A stretch of DNA of 64,000 nucleotides from CAZWVA01 sp964636885 (GCA_964636885.1 CAZWVA010000006.1:1-64000); one strand, 5' to 3'. Shown: positions 53,062 to 62,694, counted from the stretch's first letter. Notes: generated by a model from the sequence alone, not told the origin. Numbers and translations: made by a program.

Positions 53062-53997
53062 GTGGCAAAGGGAACCCATAGTAAGGAAGGAATCGTATTA
53101 AAGAGAGGCTCTGAAAAAAGGGTCCTCATATCCGTTCTTTGTCTCACTGTGGGATTTATGTTGGTAGAGGTTGGGGCTGGGTTCTATACGGGAAGTCTTG
53201 CTCTGCTTTCCGATTCGGCGCATATGTTTATGGATGTCTTTTCCATCTCACTCGCCCTCTTCGCCCTCTGGTTTTCTCTAAAACCACCTACCTCGAGAAA
53301 GACATTTGGTTTTTACAGGGCTGAGATACTGGCTGCTTTTTTAAATAGCTTGCTTTTATTTGGTATAACCGTTGGGATATTTATCGAGGCCTACAACAGG
53401 CTAAGTGGGCCAAAAGAGGTAAAGAGCCTAGAGATGGTCGTTGTTGCTTCGATTGGGCTTGGGATTAACCTTCTAGGGGCCTATGTCCTTTCGAGGATTA
53501 AAAGCGATAATCTAAACGTTCGCGGAGCGGTTCTGCACGTTATAAGTGATGCCCTTGGCTCTCTTGGCGCTGTTATCGCGGGTTTGGTGATGCTAAAGAC
53601 CGGATGGTATTATGCCGACCCGATTATAAGCGTCTTGATTTCGGCGTTGATACTTAGGGGAGCTTGGAGTCTATTTAAAGAGTCCATCCATATACTCCTT
53701 GAGGGGACTCCGAAGGGAATAGACCTTAAGGCCGTCGAGAGGGCCATCTGTTCCCATAGAGGGGTTCTAGGAGTACACGACCTCCATGCCTGGTCCCTTA
53801 CACAGGGGTTTGAGGCGCTAAGTGCCCATTTGGTTATAGAGGATATAAACCTGAGCGAGAGCCTTATCAGGGAGATAAAAAGCCACCTTCGCGACAGATT
53901 CCGGATAGACCACGTAACGCTTCAGGTGGAAACCGGAAAATGCGATTCGGGTAATAGGGGTTGTTATGAGACAAAGACGCATTCGCTCTGCGGTTAG
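53062..53997 (+). CDS. CDF-family divalent cation exporter
   Basis: A 311-residue cation diffusion facilitator with six membrane helices. Metal-site motifs are DSAHMFMDVFSISLALFALW in helix 2 and HVISDALGSLGAVIAG in helix 5 (HxxxD type), and the C-terminal cytoplasmic domain has LDLKAVERAICSHRGVLGVHDL-type sequence (VHDLHAWSLTQGFEALSAHL). It probably exports zinc, cadmium or cobalt. A GTG at 53062 is used as start. Its 3' end overlaps the SbcD stop by 4 bases. Confidence 0.92.
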   Translation: MAKGTHSKEGIVLKRGSEKRVLISVLCLTVGFMLVEVGAGFYTGSLALLSDSAHMFMDVFSISLALFALWFSLKPPTSRKTFGFYRAEILAAFLNSLLLFGITVGIFIEAYNRLSGPKEVKSLEMVVVASIGLGINLLGAYVLSRIKSDNLNVRGAVLHVISDALGSLGAVIAGLVMLKTGWYYADPIISVLISALILRGAWSLFKESIHILLEGTPKGIDLKAVERAICSHRGVLGVHDLHAWSLTQGFEALSAHLVIEDINLSESLIREIKSHLRDRFRIDHVTLQVETGKCDSGNRGCYETKTHSLCG

Positions 53998-55235
53998 GAT
54001 CCCTCTGACTCCTCGACGAGCTCTTTCGCGTACCTTTTCATGTCTTCGGCTATGTTTTTAAGCTCGGGTTTCGAATCTATGTATCTCCCCAGGGCCTCCA
54101 TTATATCCGTCGTTTTTGAAAGTTCTGATCGTCTTATCTTCTTTTCCGGCTTTTCAAATATCCTCTCTATCCTTACCGAGTGGGCTTTAGATAGGGCTTC
54201 CCTTATCCTCTTTTCGTTTATCCTCTCTTCGGGTTTTGACACCCTGTACCTCACCCTTATAACGGCGTTTTGAACGTCCTCTTTGGAGATCCGGTCTAGT
54301 ATAGAGGTCTCGTTTGTGTTCCAGTCCTTCTCCCCGATGTCTATAGTGAGAAACCTTCTTGCCGGGGTTTCAATGAACTGAAAATCACAAGTCCAGCCAT
54401 CCGGGCCGTTAAATATATCCCCGAGTACGAACCCCTTTTTCTCCCTTTCCTCTGTAAAATCGATCCTTTCTATGCTTCCCGAATAGACAACGGGCGGGGT
54501 GCCTTCCTCATTCAGGTTTTGGAACCTGTGTATATGACCAAGGGCCACGTAGGTGAATACGGGGTTTATGAGTTCCAATTTTGGAACCGCGGGGTCTGAC
54601 ATGAGAAGGGCTGTCGTCTCTGTTCCCGATGCCTCCGCTTCCCTTAAGGCCAGGTGGCCTAGAAAGAGGGCGGGATGCGCCCTATCTATGCCCTTTATTA
54701 GATCATGGATGATCCCGATTAGCTTTCTCTCTATCTCCAAGCGAAGGGCATCCTGGGTAAGGGACTTGTATTCCTCCTTTGTGAGTAAGGCACCCCTTCC
54801 GGCCCAGGGAAGGCATACGACCTGAACCGTTCCCCTCTTAGTTAAGACGTGTAAGACACCCGGCCTCTTTGCTACGAGTACACCGTCGAGGTTTATGGCA
54901 GGGAATATCTCGACGGCAGATGCCTTCCCCAGGGTGGCGGGATAGTCATGGTTGCCGAGTACGATTACGACCTTTATCCCACCCTCGGCGACAAGCCTTG
55001 CTATACGTTTTGCAAACTCGGTCTCTTCTGTGGGATTAGGGTTTTCCCTGTGGAAGACATCTCCCGCTATCAGGACTAGGTCTACCGATTCCCTGACCGC
55101 GGTGTCAACGATAAAATCCAAAGAGCGGAATACGTCTTCAAGCCTCGTATTCTTTCCTGTGGCGGGGTTAATCCTCCCGTGGGTCTCAATCCCGATGTGA
55201 ATGTCAGAGAGGTGGATGAATCTTATCCTGCTCAC
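53994..55235 (-). CDS. sbcD: SbcD-like nuclease / metallophosphoesterase
   Basis: A 413-residue member of the calcineurin-like exonuclease group (SbcD/Mre11). The metal ligands are seen in FIHLSDIHIG, AGDVFHREN, VVIVLGNHDYPATLG, FLGHLALREAE and ALGHIHRFQN. The C-terminal 130 residues form the capping and SbcC-binding region. SbcD acts with the SMC-like ATPase SbcC to cut hairpins and process ends; sbcC is not adjacent, as both sides hold unrelated genes. It overlaps the converging CDF gene by 4 bases. Confidence 0.9.
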   Translation of the reverse strand: MSRIRFIHLSDIHIGIETHGRINPATGKNTRLEDVFRSLDFIVDTAVRESVDLVLIAGDVFHRENPNPTEETEFAKRIARLVAEGGIKVVIVLGNHDYPATLGKASAVEIFPAINLDGVLVAKRPGVLHVLTKRGTVQVVCLPWAGRGALLTKEEYKSLTQDALRLEIERKLIGIIHDLIKGIDRAHPALFLGHLALREAEASGTETTALLMSDPAVPKLELINPVFTYVALGHIHRFQNLNEEGTPPVVYSGSIERIDFTEEREKKGFVLGDIFNGPDGWTCDFQFIETPARRFLTIDIGEKDWNTNETSILDRISKEDVQNAVIRVRYRVSKPEERINEKRIREALSKAHSVRIERIFEKPEKKIRRSELSKTTDIMEALGRYIDSKPELKNIAEDMKRYAKELVEESEGS

Positions 55236-55284
55236 CGCATATATGTTAGGGCAATCCCACTCCTATGAATGGGGTTTCTCTATT

Positions 55285-56424
55285 CTACTCCGCTCCAAGA
55301 ACCTCAGAGGCCCTTTTAGACCCAGCGCCGAAATCGAATCTGTACCCGAGGTCCCTCAGGACGCATTCGATGGCGGAGATAACGGCTATAATATCTGCCC
55401 TGTCTATGAATCCCATGTGCGAGATCCTGAATATCTTTCCCTTCGCCTGGTCCTGACCCCCGGCAACCGTTATTCCGAATCTGTCCCTTAACCCGCTTAT
55501 TATCTTTCCAGCCCCTATCCCGTCAGGTGCGACGCCAGCAGTAAGAGCCGTGCTTGGCGAGTGTTTGGCGTAGAGCTCAAGTCCGATCGCCTTTATCCCT
55601 TCCCGCGTTCCCTTGGCGAGAAGGGCATGACGCTTGTATATCTTCTCAAGACCCTCGTCTTTAAACCGTTTTAGAACGGCGGCAAGGCCTATTACCAGCG
55701 TTATTGCTGGGGTCCAGGGAACAGTGTTGTCCCTTGCGTCCTTAAGATACCTCTTAAAGTCGAAATAGAACTTAGGGAGGTCCGATTTCTCCCTGAATTT
55801 CCATGCCTTTTCGCTCATTGAAACGAACGCAAGTCCAGGGGGGAGCATGAAAGCCTTTTGAGAGCCGGCTACGAGTACATCTATCCCCCACTCATCAAAG
55901 GGCAGTGGGAAAACGCCAACCGCCGTGATTCCATCCACTATAAGAATGACGTCCTCTCTTTGCCTTGTGATCTGGGCGATCTCCTTCGTAGGGTGCATAA
56001 CGCCGGTTGAGGTTTCACTTGCCTGGAGAAGAACCGCCCTAATAGAGGGATCCCTTTTTAGCATGTCCTCTATCCGATTTGGGTCGATGGCCTCTCCCCA
56101 CTCGACCTTTACCTCCTCTACCTCGACTCCAAAGGCCTGGCATATCTTTGCCCATCTCTCCCCAAACTTCCCGCCATTTACGACAAGGGCCTTGTCTCCG
56201 CGTGAAAGGGTGTTTGCCACGGCTCCTTCCATCCCACCCGTACCCGAAGAGGCAAGGACGAAAACCTCCTCTTTAGTTCCGAATACGTACCGAAGCCCCT
56301 CCCTTACCTCAGCGAATATCCTTTCAAACTCGGCGGTCCTATGGTGTATTATGGGCCTTGCCATCTCGAGGAGTATCTCCTCGGGAACCGGAACAGGGCC
56401 CGGTGTAAATAGGTACTTTTTCAC
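55285..56424 (-). CDS. Class V aminotransferase (serine-pyruvate / alanine-glyoxylate type)
   Basis: A 379-residue PLP enzyme: FTPGPVPVPEEILLEMARP, FVLASSGTGGMEGAVANTLS, VDGITAVGVFPLPFDEWGID and the lysine in VAGSQKAFMLPPGLAFVSM. These are typical of the alanine-glyoxylate/serine-pyruvate aminotransferase group, which also includes phosphoserine-like and soluble hydrogenase small-subunit members. Amino donor unknown. GATCAAAGGTG precedes the start. Confidence 0.9.
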   Translation of the reverse strand: MKKYLFTPGPVPVPEEILLEMARPIIHHRTAEFERIFAEVREGLRYVFGTKEEVFVLASSGTGGMEGAVANTLSRGDKALVVNGGKFGERWAKICQAFGVEVEEVKVEWGEAIDPNRIEDMLKRDPSIRAVLLQASETSTGVMHPTKEIAQITRQREDVILIVDGITAVGVFPLPFDEWGIDVLVAGSQKAFMLPPGLAFVSMSEKAWKFREKSDLPKFYFDFKRYLKDARDNTVPWTPAITLVIGLAAVLKRFKDEGLEKIYKRHALLAKGTREGIKAIGLELYAKHSPSTALTAGVAPDGIGAGKIISGLRDRFGITVAGGQDQAKGKIFRISHMGFIDRADIIAVISAIECVLRDLGYRFDFGAGSKRASEVLGAE

Positions 56425-56728
56425 CTTTGATCTCTCCTTCTATCTGCGGATTCTCTCTTGACCACAAACGGTACGGATCTACCACGAATGAAATCTAAGG
56501 CCCAGACGTAGGGGCATTTTGGTATGACTAACCGCCCCTGCTAAAAAGACGATCCATGATTCATGAATGGCTTTTCCATTCCGCATCCCGCTCGTTCCGT
56601 TCGTGGATATTTACGCCCGCTCGTGACCTTAAAGAATCTACCCAAAACTCCAGATAATTCAACCTGGCTTGTTTTTTTTGGGTTCTAATCTTATATTATT
56701 TGTAATCAACATGGAGGATTCATATTAG
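56425..56728. other. Intergenic stretch between divergent genes
   Basis: About 300 bases between the aminotransferase start and prfB. It has the prfB ribosome binding site GGAGGA at 56712-56717 but no recognisable RNA gene or hairpin terminator. Some inverted-repeat-like sequence (GATCCATGATTCATGAATGG) is seen near 56562 without clear function. Confidence 0.45.
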
Positions 56729-57860
56729 ATGTTTGCGGAAAACAGAGAGAAGATTCAAGATCTCAAAAAGAGACTAAAAACCCTCGGAGACTTTCTTTGA
56801 CCTCCCCAAGAAGAGATCGCGCTTAGAGGAACTCGAAAGGATAGCGAGCAGTCCGGACTTCTGGTCAGATGCCGAGGGTGCACAGAGGTTGCTAAAGGAA
56901 CAGTCTCAGGTAAAGGGTGCGATTGACGAATGGGAAAGGCTATCCCGGGAACTCGAGGATACGGAGGTGCTTGCGGAGCTTTCCCTCGAAGAGGGGGATG
57001 AAGAAACAGCAAAGGAGGCCCAGATAAAGATATCCGAGATCGAAAAGAGGGTTGAGGCCCTCGAGTTTAAGCGGATACTGGGCGAGCCGGACGATGAGAA
57101 TAACGCCATAGTCTCGATCAACGCAGGAGCCGGTGGAACGGAGGCCCAGGACTGGGCCGAGATGCTCCTCAGGATGTATATCAGGTATGCGGAGAGGAAC
57201 GATTACGGGGTAGAGATGCTTGACTACCAGCCCGGTGAGGAGGCGGGGATAAAAAGCGCGACCTTCTTTGTCAAGGGGCCTTATGCCTACGGTTACCTTA
57301 AGGGGGAAAGCGGGGTTCATCGCCTCGTCCGTATATCCCCATTTGATGCGAATAAGAGGAGGCACACCTCATTTGCCTCCGTTTTCGTTTCGCCGGAGAT
57401 AGACGAAGATATAGAGGTAGAGATAGACGAGAAGGATCTTAGGATCGACACCTTTCGCGCGGGGGGTAAGGGTGGTCAGCACGTGAATAAAACGGACTCA
57501 GCCGTAAGAATCACCCATATCCCTACCGGGATTGTGGTTAGCTGTCAGAACGAGCGCTCTCAGCACCAGAACCGCGCCGTTGCTATGAAGATACTCCGTG
57601 CGAGGCTCTATGAGCTTGAAAAGGAAAAGCAGAAGGAGAAGCTCGAGGAACTCTATTCGTCGAAGAAGGAGATAGGGTGGGGGAGTCAGATCAGATCCTA
57701 TGTCCTCCATCCCTACAGGATGATTAAGGACCATAGGACTGGCTACGAGACGGGAAACGTTGAATCGGTTCTTGACGGTGACCTATCCGAGTTTATAAAA
57801 AGCTACCTTCTCTATTCGGCAGGAAAGAGGAGAGATAGAATGGAAGTCGGATCTGCCTAA
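56729..57860 (+). CDS. prfB: Peptide chain release factor 2 with programmed +1 frameshift
   Basis: RF2, which reads UAA and UGA stop codons. The first frame starts at ATG 56729 and gives MFAENREKIQDLKKRLKTLG plus DFL, then meets an in-frame TGA (56798-56800) in the context CTT TGA C. Slipping forward one base after CTT resumes at 56799 with DLPKKRSRLEELERIASSPD FW, the normal RF2 sequence, to the stop at 57860 (about 376 residues). The GGAG upstream of CTTTGAC mimics the Shine-Dalgarno stimulator. SPF (recognition) is in RISPFDANKRRHTSFAS; GGQ is in AGGKGGQHVNKTD. Autoregulation by low RF2 follows. Confidence 0.97.
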
Positions 57861-57972
57861 GACCCCTCTTTCCTTTGGTTTTATTTGATTCTTTAAACGC
57901 CGACATATATTATATCTGTGTTTTAATTCCTGAAAGCCGTTGCGTAGCCGATTGACTGTGGAGGCGAGGGTT

Positions 57973-58845
57973 TTGAGAATAGGTATTATAGGAAAGACCG
58001 ATCAGAGCAGGGTCTTTGACATTACAAGGGAGCTATGCGACTGGCTTAGGGAGAGGAATATCGGGGTTTATGTAGAGGAAGAGCTTGCGGGAAAAATAGG
58101 TCATCCATACTCCGTTTCGGGCACGGAACTCCCCGAAACCGTGGATGTGATCCTCGTGTTCGGTGGGGATGGAACCTTCCTACGCGTTGCCCGTCTTGTC
58201 TGCAGGTACGACATCCCGATCCTCGGGGTAAACCTTGGGGGATTGGGCTTTCTCACTGAAATCACGATTGACGAGCTCTACCGCATGATGGAACGCATAA
58301 TCTCCGGGGAATACACGATTGAAAAGAGGGAGATGCTCTATGCAACCATCCATAGAGGGGCTTCCGACAGAATAGGGGACTATGTCGTCCTAAATGACGT
58401 TGTGATAAACAAGGGGGCCGTTGCAAGGATAATCGACCTTGCGGTGTATATAAACGGCTCTCACGTAACTACGTTTAAATCCGATGGAATAATCCTATCT
58501 ACCCCTACGGGTTCCACCGCATACTCCCTCTCCGCAGGTGGACCCATCGTCTATCCGACCCTTCCCCTTACCATAATCACCCCGATTTGCCCTCATTCAC
58601 TTTCAAACCGTCCCCTTGTGGTCTCAAATGAGACCACGGTTAAAGTCAGGGTCCTCACCGACACCCACGACGTATACCTTACACTCGATGGCCAGGTAGG
58701 GGTTAACCTAAAAATGGGAGACGTGATTGAGGTAAGGAAATCCGATGCCTCGGTCAAGCTTATAAGGTCTCCATTCAGAGATTACTTTACGATACTTAAA
58801 ACCAAGCTCCTCTGGGGTGAGAGGCATGGCAAGACCGAAGAATGA
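57973..58845 (+). CDS. nadK: NAD kinase
   Basis: Phosphorylates NAD to NADP. Motifs: LVFGGDGTFLRVARLV, LGVNLGGLGFLTEITID, NDVVINKG, STPTGSTAYSLSAGGPIVYP and PICPHSLSNRPLV. The chosen TTG at 57973 (RIGIIGKTDQ follows) has GGAGG 8 bases upstream; the same frame is also open from TTG 57940 and GTG 57958, adding 11 and 5 residues. The downstream gene overlaps its end by about 20 bases. Confidence 0.92.
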   Translation: MRIGIIGKTDQSRVFDITRELCDWLRERNIGVYVEEELAGKIGHPYSVSGTELPETVDVILVFGGDGTFLRVARLVCRYDIPILGVNLGGLGFLTEITIDELYRMMERIISGEYTIEKREMLYATIHRGASDRIGDYVVLNDVVINKGAVARIIDLAVYINGSHVTTFKSDGIILSTPTGSTAYSLSAGGPIVYPTLPLTIITPICPHSLSNRPLVVSNETTVKVRVLTDTHDVYLTLDGQVGVNLKMGDVIEVRKSDASVKLIRSPFRDYFTILKTKLLWGERHGKTEE

Positions 58846-59194
58846 TCAGTTCCTCCACGACTGGGTGATTGAGAAGCTAAGGGAGAAATACTCAAGACTC
58901 TACAAAGAGATCCACATAAATCCCGGTGAGGAAAGGAACTTTGAATTTAAAGGGCACTATCCGGATGTGGTTTTTGTGAACTATGGCCAGGTTGTACTCA
59001 TAGCCGAGGTGGAGACCGAAGGTACTATAAACGAAGAAGAGGTAGAGGAATGGAAGGAGCTATCGGGACTCGGCGTTCAGCTAGTGCTTTTGGTTCCAAA
59101 GGAGATGCAGAATGCCGCAAGGGATATATGCTGGAGGAGCGGGATTGCGGCTAAAGTAAAGATCGGTTTTTTTGATGTTGTGCTTAATATCTGA
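58826..59194 (+). CDS. Possible PD-(D/E)XK-type small protein of unknown function
   Basis: A 122-residue protein (from ATG 58826, start MARPKNDQFLHDWVIEKLRE) that overlaps the end of nadK by 20 bases. The core GHYPDVVFVNYGQVVLIAEV followed by ETEGT resembles the PD-(D/E)XK nuclease strand pair, with D at PD and E at AEVE. A further LGVQLVLLVPKEMQNAARDI helix follows. Homologues of known function are not recognised and the catalytic lysine is not evident, so nuclease activity is a guess. Translational coupling to nadK is likely. Confidence 0.55.
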   Translation: MARPKNDQFLHDWVIEKLREKYSRLYKEIHINPGEERNFEFKGHYPDVVFVNYGQVVLIAEVETEGTINEEEVEEWKELSGLGVQLVLLVPKEMQNAARDICWRSGIAAKVKIGFFDVVLNI

Positions 59195-59399
59195 ATTGGT
59201 GATATTTAAAAAGAATCCTTTGCCCGGCATGTCTTCGGTTCTCGTTATTCGCTTTGTTGACTTTAAAAACCATTTACTTTAGATTTATTTTGTGATATTA
59301 AGTTTTTTACTTAAATCGTGGTGTTTGTTCCCAAGATGTGACGGCCTTTTCGCTTCGCCTCTGGCTAGTCGCGTATGTGGATCAGGTGTGAAAGGGTAG

Positions 59400-60893
59400 A
59401 TGTACGGTAAATTCATCGGACTCGACATAGGAAGCGACTCCATAAAGATCGCCCTCATAAAAAGAGGGCTTAGGGATATAAAGCTGCTCCAGACTATACG
59501 CCTTAAGAGAGGCGCCTCCTCTAGGGATGTATCGGAAAGGATAAGTACGGTTTTTACAGAGAACTCCTTTCCAAAGAGCGACGTTGCAACGGCGCTTCCC
59601 TATAATCCCATCTCTATCAGGGTGCTTAATTTTCCGTTTTCCGATCCGAAGAAGATAGATCAGGTCTACGAGTTCGAGCTTGAGGGCGTATCTACATTTG
59701 ACCCTGTTGACAAGGTTCACGGGTATCAGATCGTTAGATGTGAGAGGGGAGGCGAAGCGATAGCATGCATGTTTGAGAGGGAGCATCTTAGGGATCTTAT
59801 AGCCATCTGTAATGATGGGGGAATAGATCCAAAGGTCGTAACGTTTGCCCCTGTCTCCCTTGGTTCCCTAAACGGTTTCCTTCTTCAAGAAAGACCTCTG
59901 GTTCTGGTAAATATAGGTGCTTCCCGAATGGGTTTTACCCTTTTTGATAAAGGAGGAATCAAGCGTGTAAGATCATCATCAAAGGCTGGGAACTCCGTTA
60001 CCGAGTCCATATCCAGAATCCTCAGGGTCCCCTTTGAGGAAGCCGAGTCCATAAAGCTTGAGGGGCTTCAAGACGATAGGGCTGAAGCCGTAAGGGAGGC
60101 CATGTCGCCTCTCCTTGTAGAGATAAAAAAGACCATCCAGTTCTTTGAGATAGAGATAAAAGAGGAGATTAAAACCGTGCTCCTTTCAGGGGGAATGGCT
60201 CTTATGCCGGGCATTACCAATTATCTGGGAAGGTGGATTGGAAAGGATGTAAAGAGGCTTTTTATTCCAGAGCTCGGGGACGGTTCCCCCTTGTTTGCGG
60301 AGTCTTTCGCCCTTGCCCTGTACGGTAGCGCTCTTAAAAGCGGCAGTCTCAATCTAAGAAAGGGGGAGTTCAGATACACTGGTAAGAATGAGGAGATTAG
60401 AAAGGTACTTATGACACCCGCCCTTCTTTTTACCGTTCTTCTTTTGCTTTCCATTTACCGTTCGGGAGCAGGGTATTTTGAGCTTAAAAGTAGGGTGGGA
60501 GAGATGGAATCCCAGATCGAGCGAGGGGTGAGGGAGACGTTTCCCGATGTTAAGGTGATTCCAAAACCAGTGGCGTTTATGGAGAGCGAGGTTAAAAAGG
60601 TAAGGGACAAACTGGCTCTTATCGAAGGGATTAAGGGAGGCTCCACACCGCTTAACGTTTTAAGGGATATATCGGCAAGCATTCCTCCGAAGATAAATTT
60701 AACTGTGGATGAGGTTAACTTTGTAGATGATTCTACCGTGAAGATAAGCGGGAAGTGCGGTTCGTATGAAGAGGTTGCAAGGATTGAAAAGGCGCTCTCC
60801 AGTTCGGGAACCTTTAAAAAGGTGAACAGGGATTCAACGGAGACGGCTGTAAACAACACAATAAAATTTCAGATATCGCTCACACTCAAGTAA
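59400..60893 (+). CDS. gspL: Type II secretion GspL-like protein (PilM + PilN fused)
   Basis: A 497-residue protein. The cytoplasmic part is a PilM/GspL actin-like domain starting MYGKFIGLDIGSDSIKIALI, with VATALPYNPISIRVLNFPFS and VNIGASRMGFTLFDKGG-type sequence. One membrane helix (about residues 340-360, VLMTPALLFTVLLLLSIYRS) leads to a PilN/ferredoxin-like periplasmic domain. GspL couples the secretion ATPase GspE to the inner-membrane platform. It opens a short operon with gspM and gspN. The other gsp genes are not here. Confidence 0.88.
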   Translation: MYGKFIGLDIGSDSIKIALIKRGLRDIKLLQTIRLKRGASSRDVSERISTVFTENSFPKSDVATALPYNPISIRVLNFPFSDPKKIDQVYEFELEGVSTFDPVDKVHGYQIVRCERGGEAIACMFEREHLRDLIAICNDGGIDPKVVTFAPVSLGSLNGFLLQERPLVLVNIGASRMGFTLFDKGGIKRVRSSSKAGNSVTESISRILRVPFEEAESIKLEGLQDDRAEAVREAMSPLLVEIKKTIQFFEIEIKEEIKTVLLSGGMALMPGITNYLGRWIGKDVKRLFIPELGDGSPLFAESFALALYGSALKSGSLNLRKGEFRYTGKNEEIRKVLMTPALLFTVLLLLSIYRSGAGYFELKSRVGEMESQIERGVRETFPDVKVIPKPVAFMESEVKKVRDKLALIEGIKGGSTPLNVLRDISASIPPKINLTVDEVNFVDDSTVKISGKCGSYEEVARIEKALSSSGTFKKVNRDSTETAVNNTIKFQISLTLK

Positions 60894-61484
60894 ATGGATA
60901 TAAGCGTGTTTCCTGAAAACATAAGGAATCTTCTAAATCGGTTCACTGAGAGGATCCAACGCCTACTGGTTTCTGAAAGGGACAGAAAGGCGTTATTTTG
61001 GGGTGCGGTAGTGCTCTTGGTGCTCCTTATTTATCTGGTCTTTCAATCCTTTTCCTCCGGGTCCGCAAAACTTGCCAAAAGGGCAGAGACCCTTGAGGCC
61101 GACCTAAACAGGATCCAATCCCTCCGTATGGAGTACATAGAATCTAAGCGTAGAGTGGACGAGGCAACGAGAAAGACAAGGGCAGAAGACGAGCCTTTGA
61201 TTTCTTTGGTTGAGAAGATACTGGTGGCTGCTCAGGTCGAGAGGGGAAACTTTTCTATAAGTTCCCGTATGGACACCTCTGGGGACCTATACGACGAGAA
61301 GAGCGTCGACGTCGATATAAAGAAGATCCCCCTTAACAAAGTCGTGGATCTACTTTACGGGATCCAGACGAATCCGAACTTTCTTAAGGTGTCTAAATTC
61401 CGTATTCGGACTAGATTCGATAACCCGAGTCTACTGGATGCCTCGTTCCGTGTATCCACCTTTAGATTCAAACAGGTGAACTGA
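60894..61484 (+). CDS. gspM: Type II secretion GspM-like protein
   Basis: A 196-residue bitopic protein that starts directly at the gspL stop (TAA ATG). A cytoplasmic N-terminus (MDISVFPENIRNLLNRFTER) precedes one membrane helix (residues about 37-57, LFWGAVVLLVLLIYLVFQSF); the periplasmic part has a coiled coil (LAKRAETLEADLNRIQSLRM) then a ferredoxin-like fold. GspM binds GspL at the inner membrane. The assignment rests on layout and position, since GspM diverges quickly. Confidence 0.8.
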   Translation: MDISVFPENIRNLLNRFTERIQRLLVSERDRKALFWGAVVLLVLLIYLVFQSFSSGSAKLAKRAETLEADLNRIQSLRMEYIESKRRVDEATRKTRAEDEPLISLVEKILVAAQVERGNFSISSRMDTSGDLYDEKSVDVDIKKIPLNKVVDLLYGIQTNPNFLKVSKFRIRTRFDNPSLLDASFRVSTFRFKQVN

Positions 61485-61485
61485 G

Positions 61486-62391
61486 ATGAGAGAAAAGATA
61501 CTAAGATCGAGATACATTATCCCTTTTTCTTACTCGCTCTTTTTCGTATTTGCTCTTCTGTCGTTTTTATATCTAACGTTTCCGGTTGAGAGCCTTAAGC
61601 AAAGGGTAATGCGAGAGATAGAAAGGAGGACCCAGTTTAGAGCTGATATAAAGGGCATAAGCGTTTCTCCCCTCTTTACCCTTGAGATCCGTGGCCTTAG
61701 GCTCTATAGGTTAGAAAAGCCCCTTTTGTATATCGATGAACTGAGTTTAAGCCCATCGTTTATAAGTACGGTCGTGTCCGATGTGATGAGAATCCCATTC
61801 AAGGCACGTTTTCTAGGGGGCGAAACGGATGGGACCCTTTTTTACAACCCTAAAGCGGAACATATAGAGAGGGCAGATGTTAGATTAGCCGGAGTGAATA
61901 TAGAGACGATTCCGGCTATCCTTTTTTCCGATTCCAATAAGCAGAATCCATCGGTTCAGGGTCTTCTGAGCGGGAGATTTTCCATTGAGTTTGGCCAACA
62001 GGCGAGGGGAGAGTTTGCATTTGAGATAAACAGGTTTGGGGTTAAAAACCTAAAGGTTAGCGGGCTCCTCCTTCCCGAATTCGGTAACATCGAATCCACT
62101 TTTAATGGAAGGATAGAGAACGAAGTAACGAGAATCAAAGAATTGAGGTTCACTGGAGATGGTCTCGACCTTACCCTCTCTGGAACTGCGCCTCTACTCT
62201 GGGAGATCAGAAATGGTGGGAGGATAGACCTCGGACTGCAACTCCGACTAACCGGAACAAAGCTTGCCATGTTTAAGAGCTTTTTGGTATCCTACCTGGC
62301 ACCGCTAAATGATGGGAGCCTTGGAGGAAAGATAGGAGGAACGATTCATAACCCGAGGCTTGTAAAGGAATGGAGTGGTTCTAAACTGTGA
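61486..62391 (+). CDS. gspN: Type II secretion GspN-like protein
   Basis: A 301-residue protein with an N-terminal membrane helix (FSYSLFFVFALLSFLYLTFP) and a beta-rich periplasmic AsmA-like domain (VSPLFTLEIRGLRLYRLEKP; SGTAPLLWEIRNGGRIDLGL; GSLGGKIGGTIHNPRL). This fits the GspN type found after gspL/gspM in deltaproteobacteria. It begins one base after gspM. GspN is variably present in type II systems and its role is not settled. Confidence 0.8.
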   Translation: MREKILRSRYIIPFSYSLFFVFALLSFLYLTFPVESLKQRVMREIERRTQFRADIKGISVSPLFTLEIRGLRLYRLEKPLLYIDELSLSPSFISTVVSDVMRIPFKARFLGGETDGTLFYNPKAEHIERADVRLAGVNIETIPAILFSDSNKQNPSVQGLLSGRFSIEFGQQARGEFAFEINRFGVKNLKVSGLLLPEFGNIESTFNGRIENEVTRIKELRFTGDGLDLTLSGTAPLLWEIRNGGRIDLGLQLRLTGTKLAMFKSFLVSYLAPLNDGSLGGKIGGTIHNPRLVKEWSGSKL

Positions 62392-62427
62392 TAAAGGGTT
62401 TTACTCCATTGATGTAGGATACATTCT

Positions 62428-62694
62428 ATGTATGAAAAGCAAATAGAGAAAAAACTCCGTGAAGAGGGCTTTTCCAACGTTTTCCTCTGGCGGGACGCCC
62501 CAAACGCCTTTTATCCCGATCATACCCATCGGAGTATAACTGCCCATATCGTTTTAGAAGGGGAGATCACGGTAACCTCCGAGGGGGTTACAAGGACGTA
62601 TAAGGCAGGGGACAGGTTTGATATTCCAAAAGGGACTGTCCATTCTGCCATGGTGGGGCCGAGGGGCTGCCTCTATGTTATTGGCGAAAGGTAG
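62428..62694 (+). CDS. Small cupin-domain protein
   Basis: An 88-residue single cupin. The beta-barrel is seen in PNAFYPDHTHRSITAHIVLE, GEITVTSEGVTRTYKAGDRF and DIPKGTVHSAMVGPRGCLYV. His residues of the metal site appear in DHTHRS and TVHSAMV. Cupins of this size sense or bind small molecules or metals; function unknown. It follows gspN after 36 bases on the same strand. Confidence 0.88.
   Translation: MYEKQIEKKLREEGFSNVFLWRDAPNAFYPDHTHRSITAHIVLEGEITVTSEGVTRTYKAGDRFDIPKGTVHSAMVGPRGCLYVIGER

Noticed and set aside
55925..56461. 178-codon plus-strand frame inside the aminotransferase gene
   Set aside because: Antisense to a well-supported class V aminotransferase; composition is a shadow of that gene.
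56889..57860. prfB starting at 56889 as a shorter gene
   Set aside because: The full RF2 N-terminus is encoded from 56729 through a +1 frameshift at CTT TGA C.
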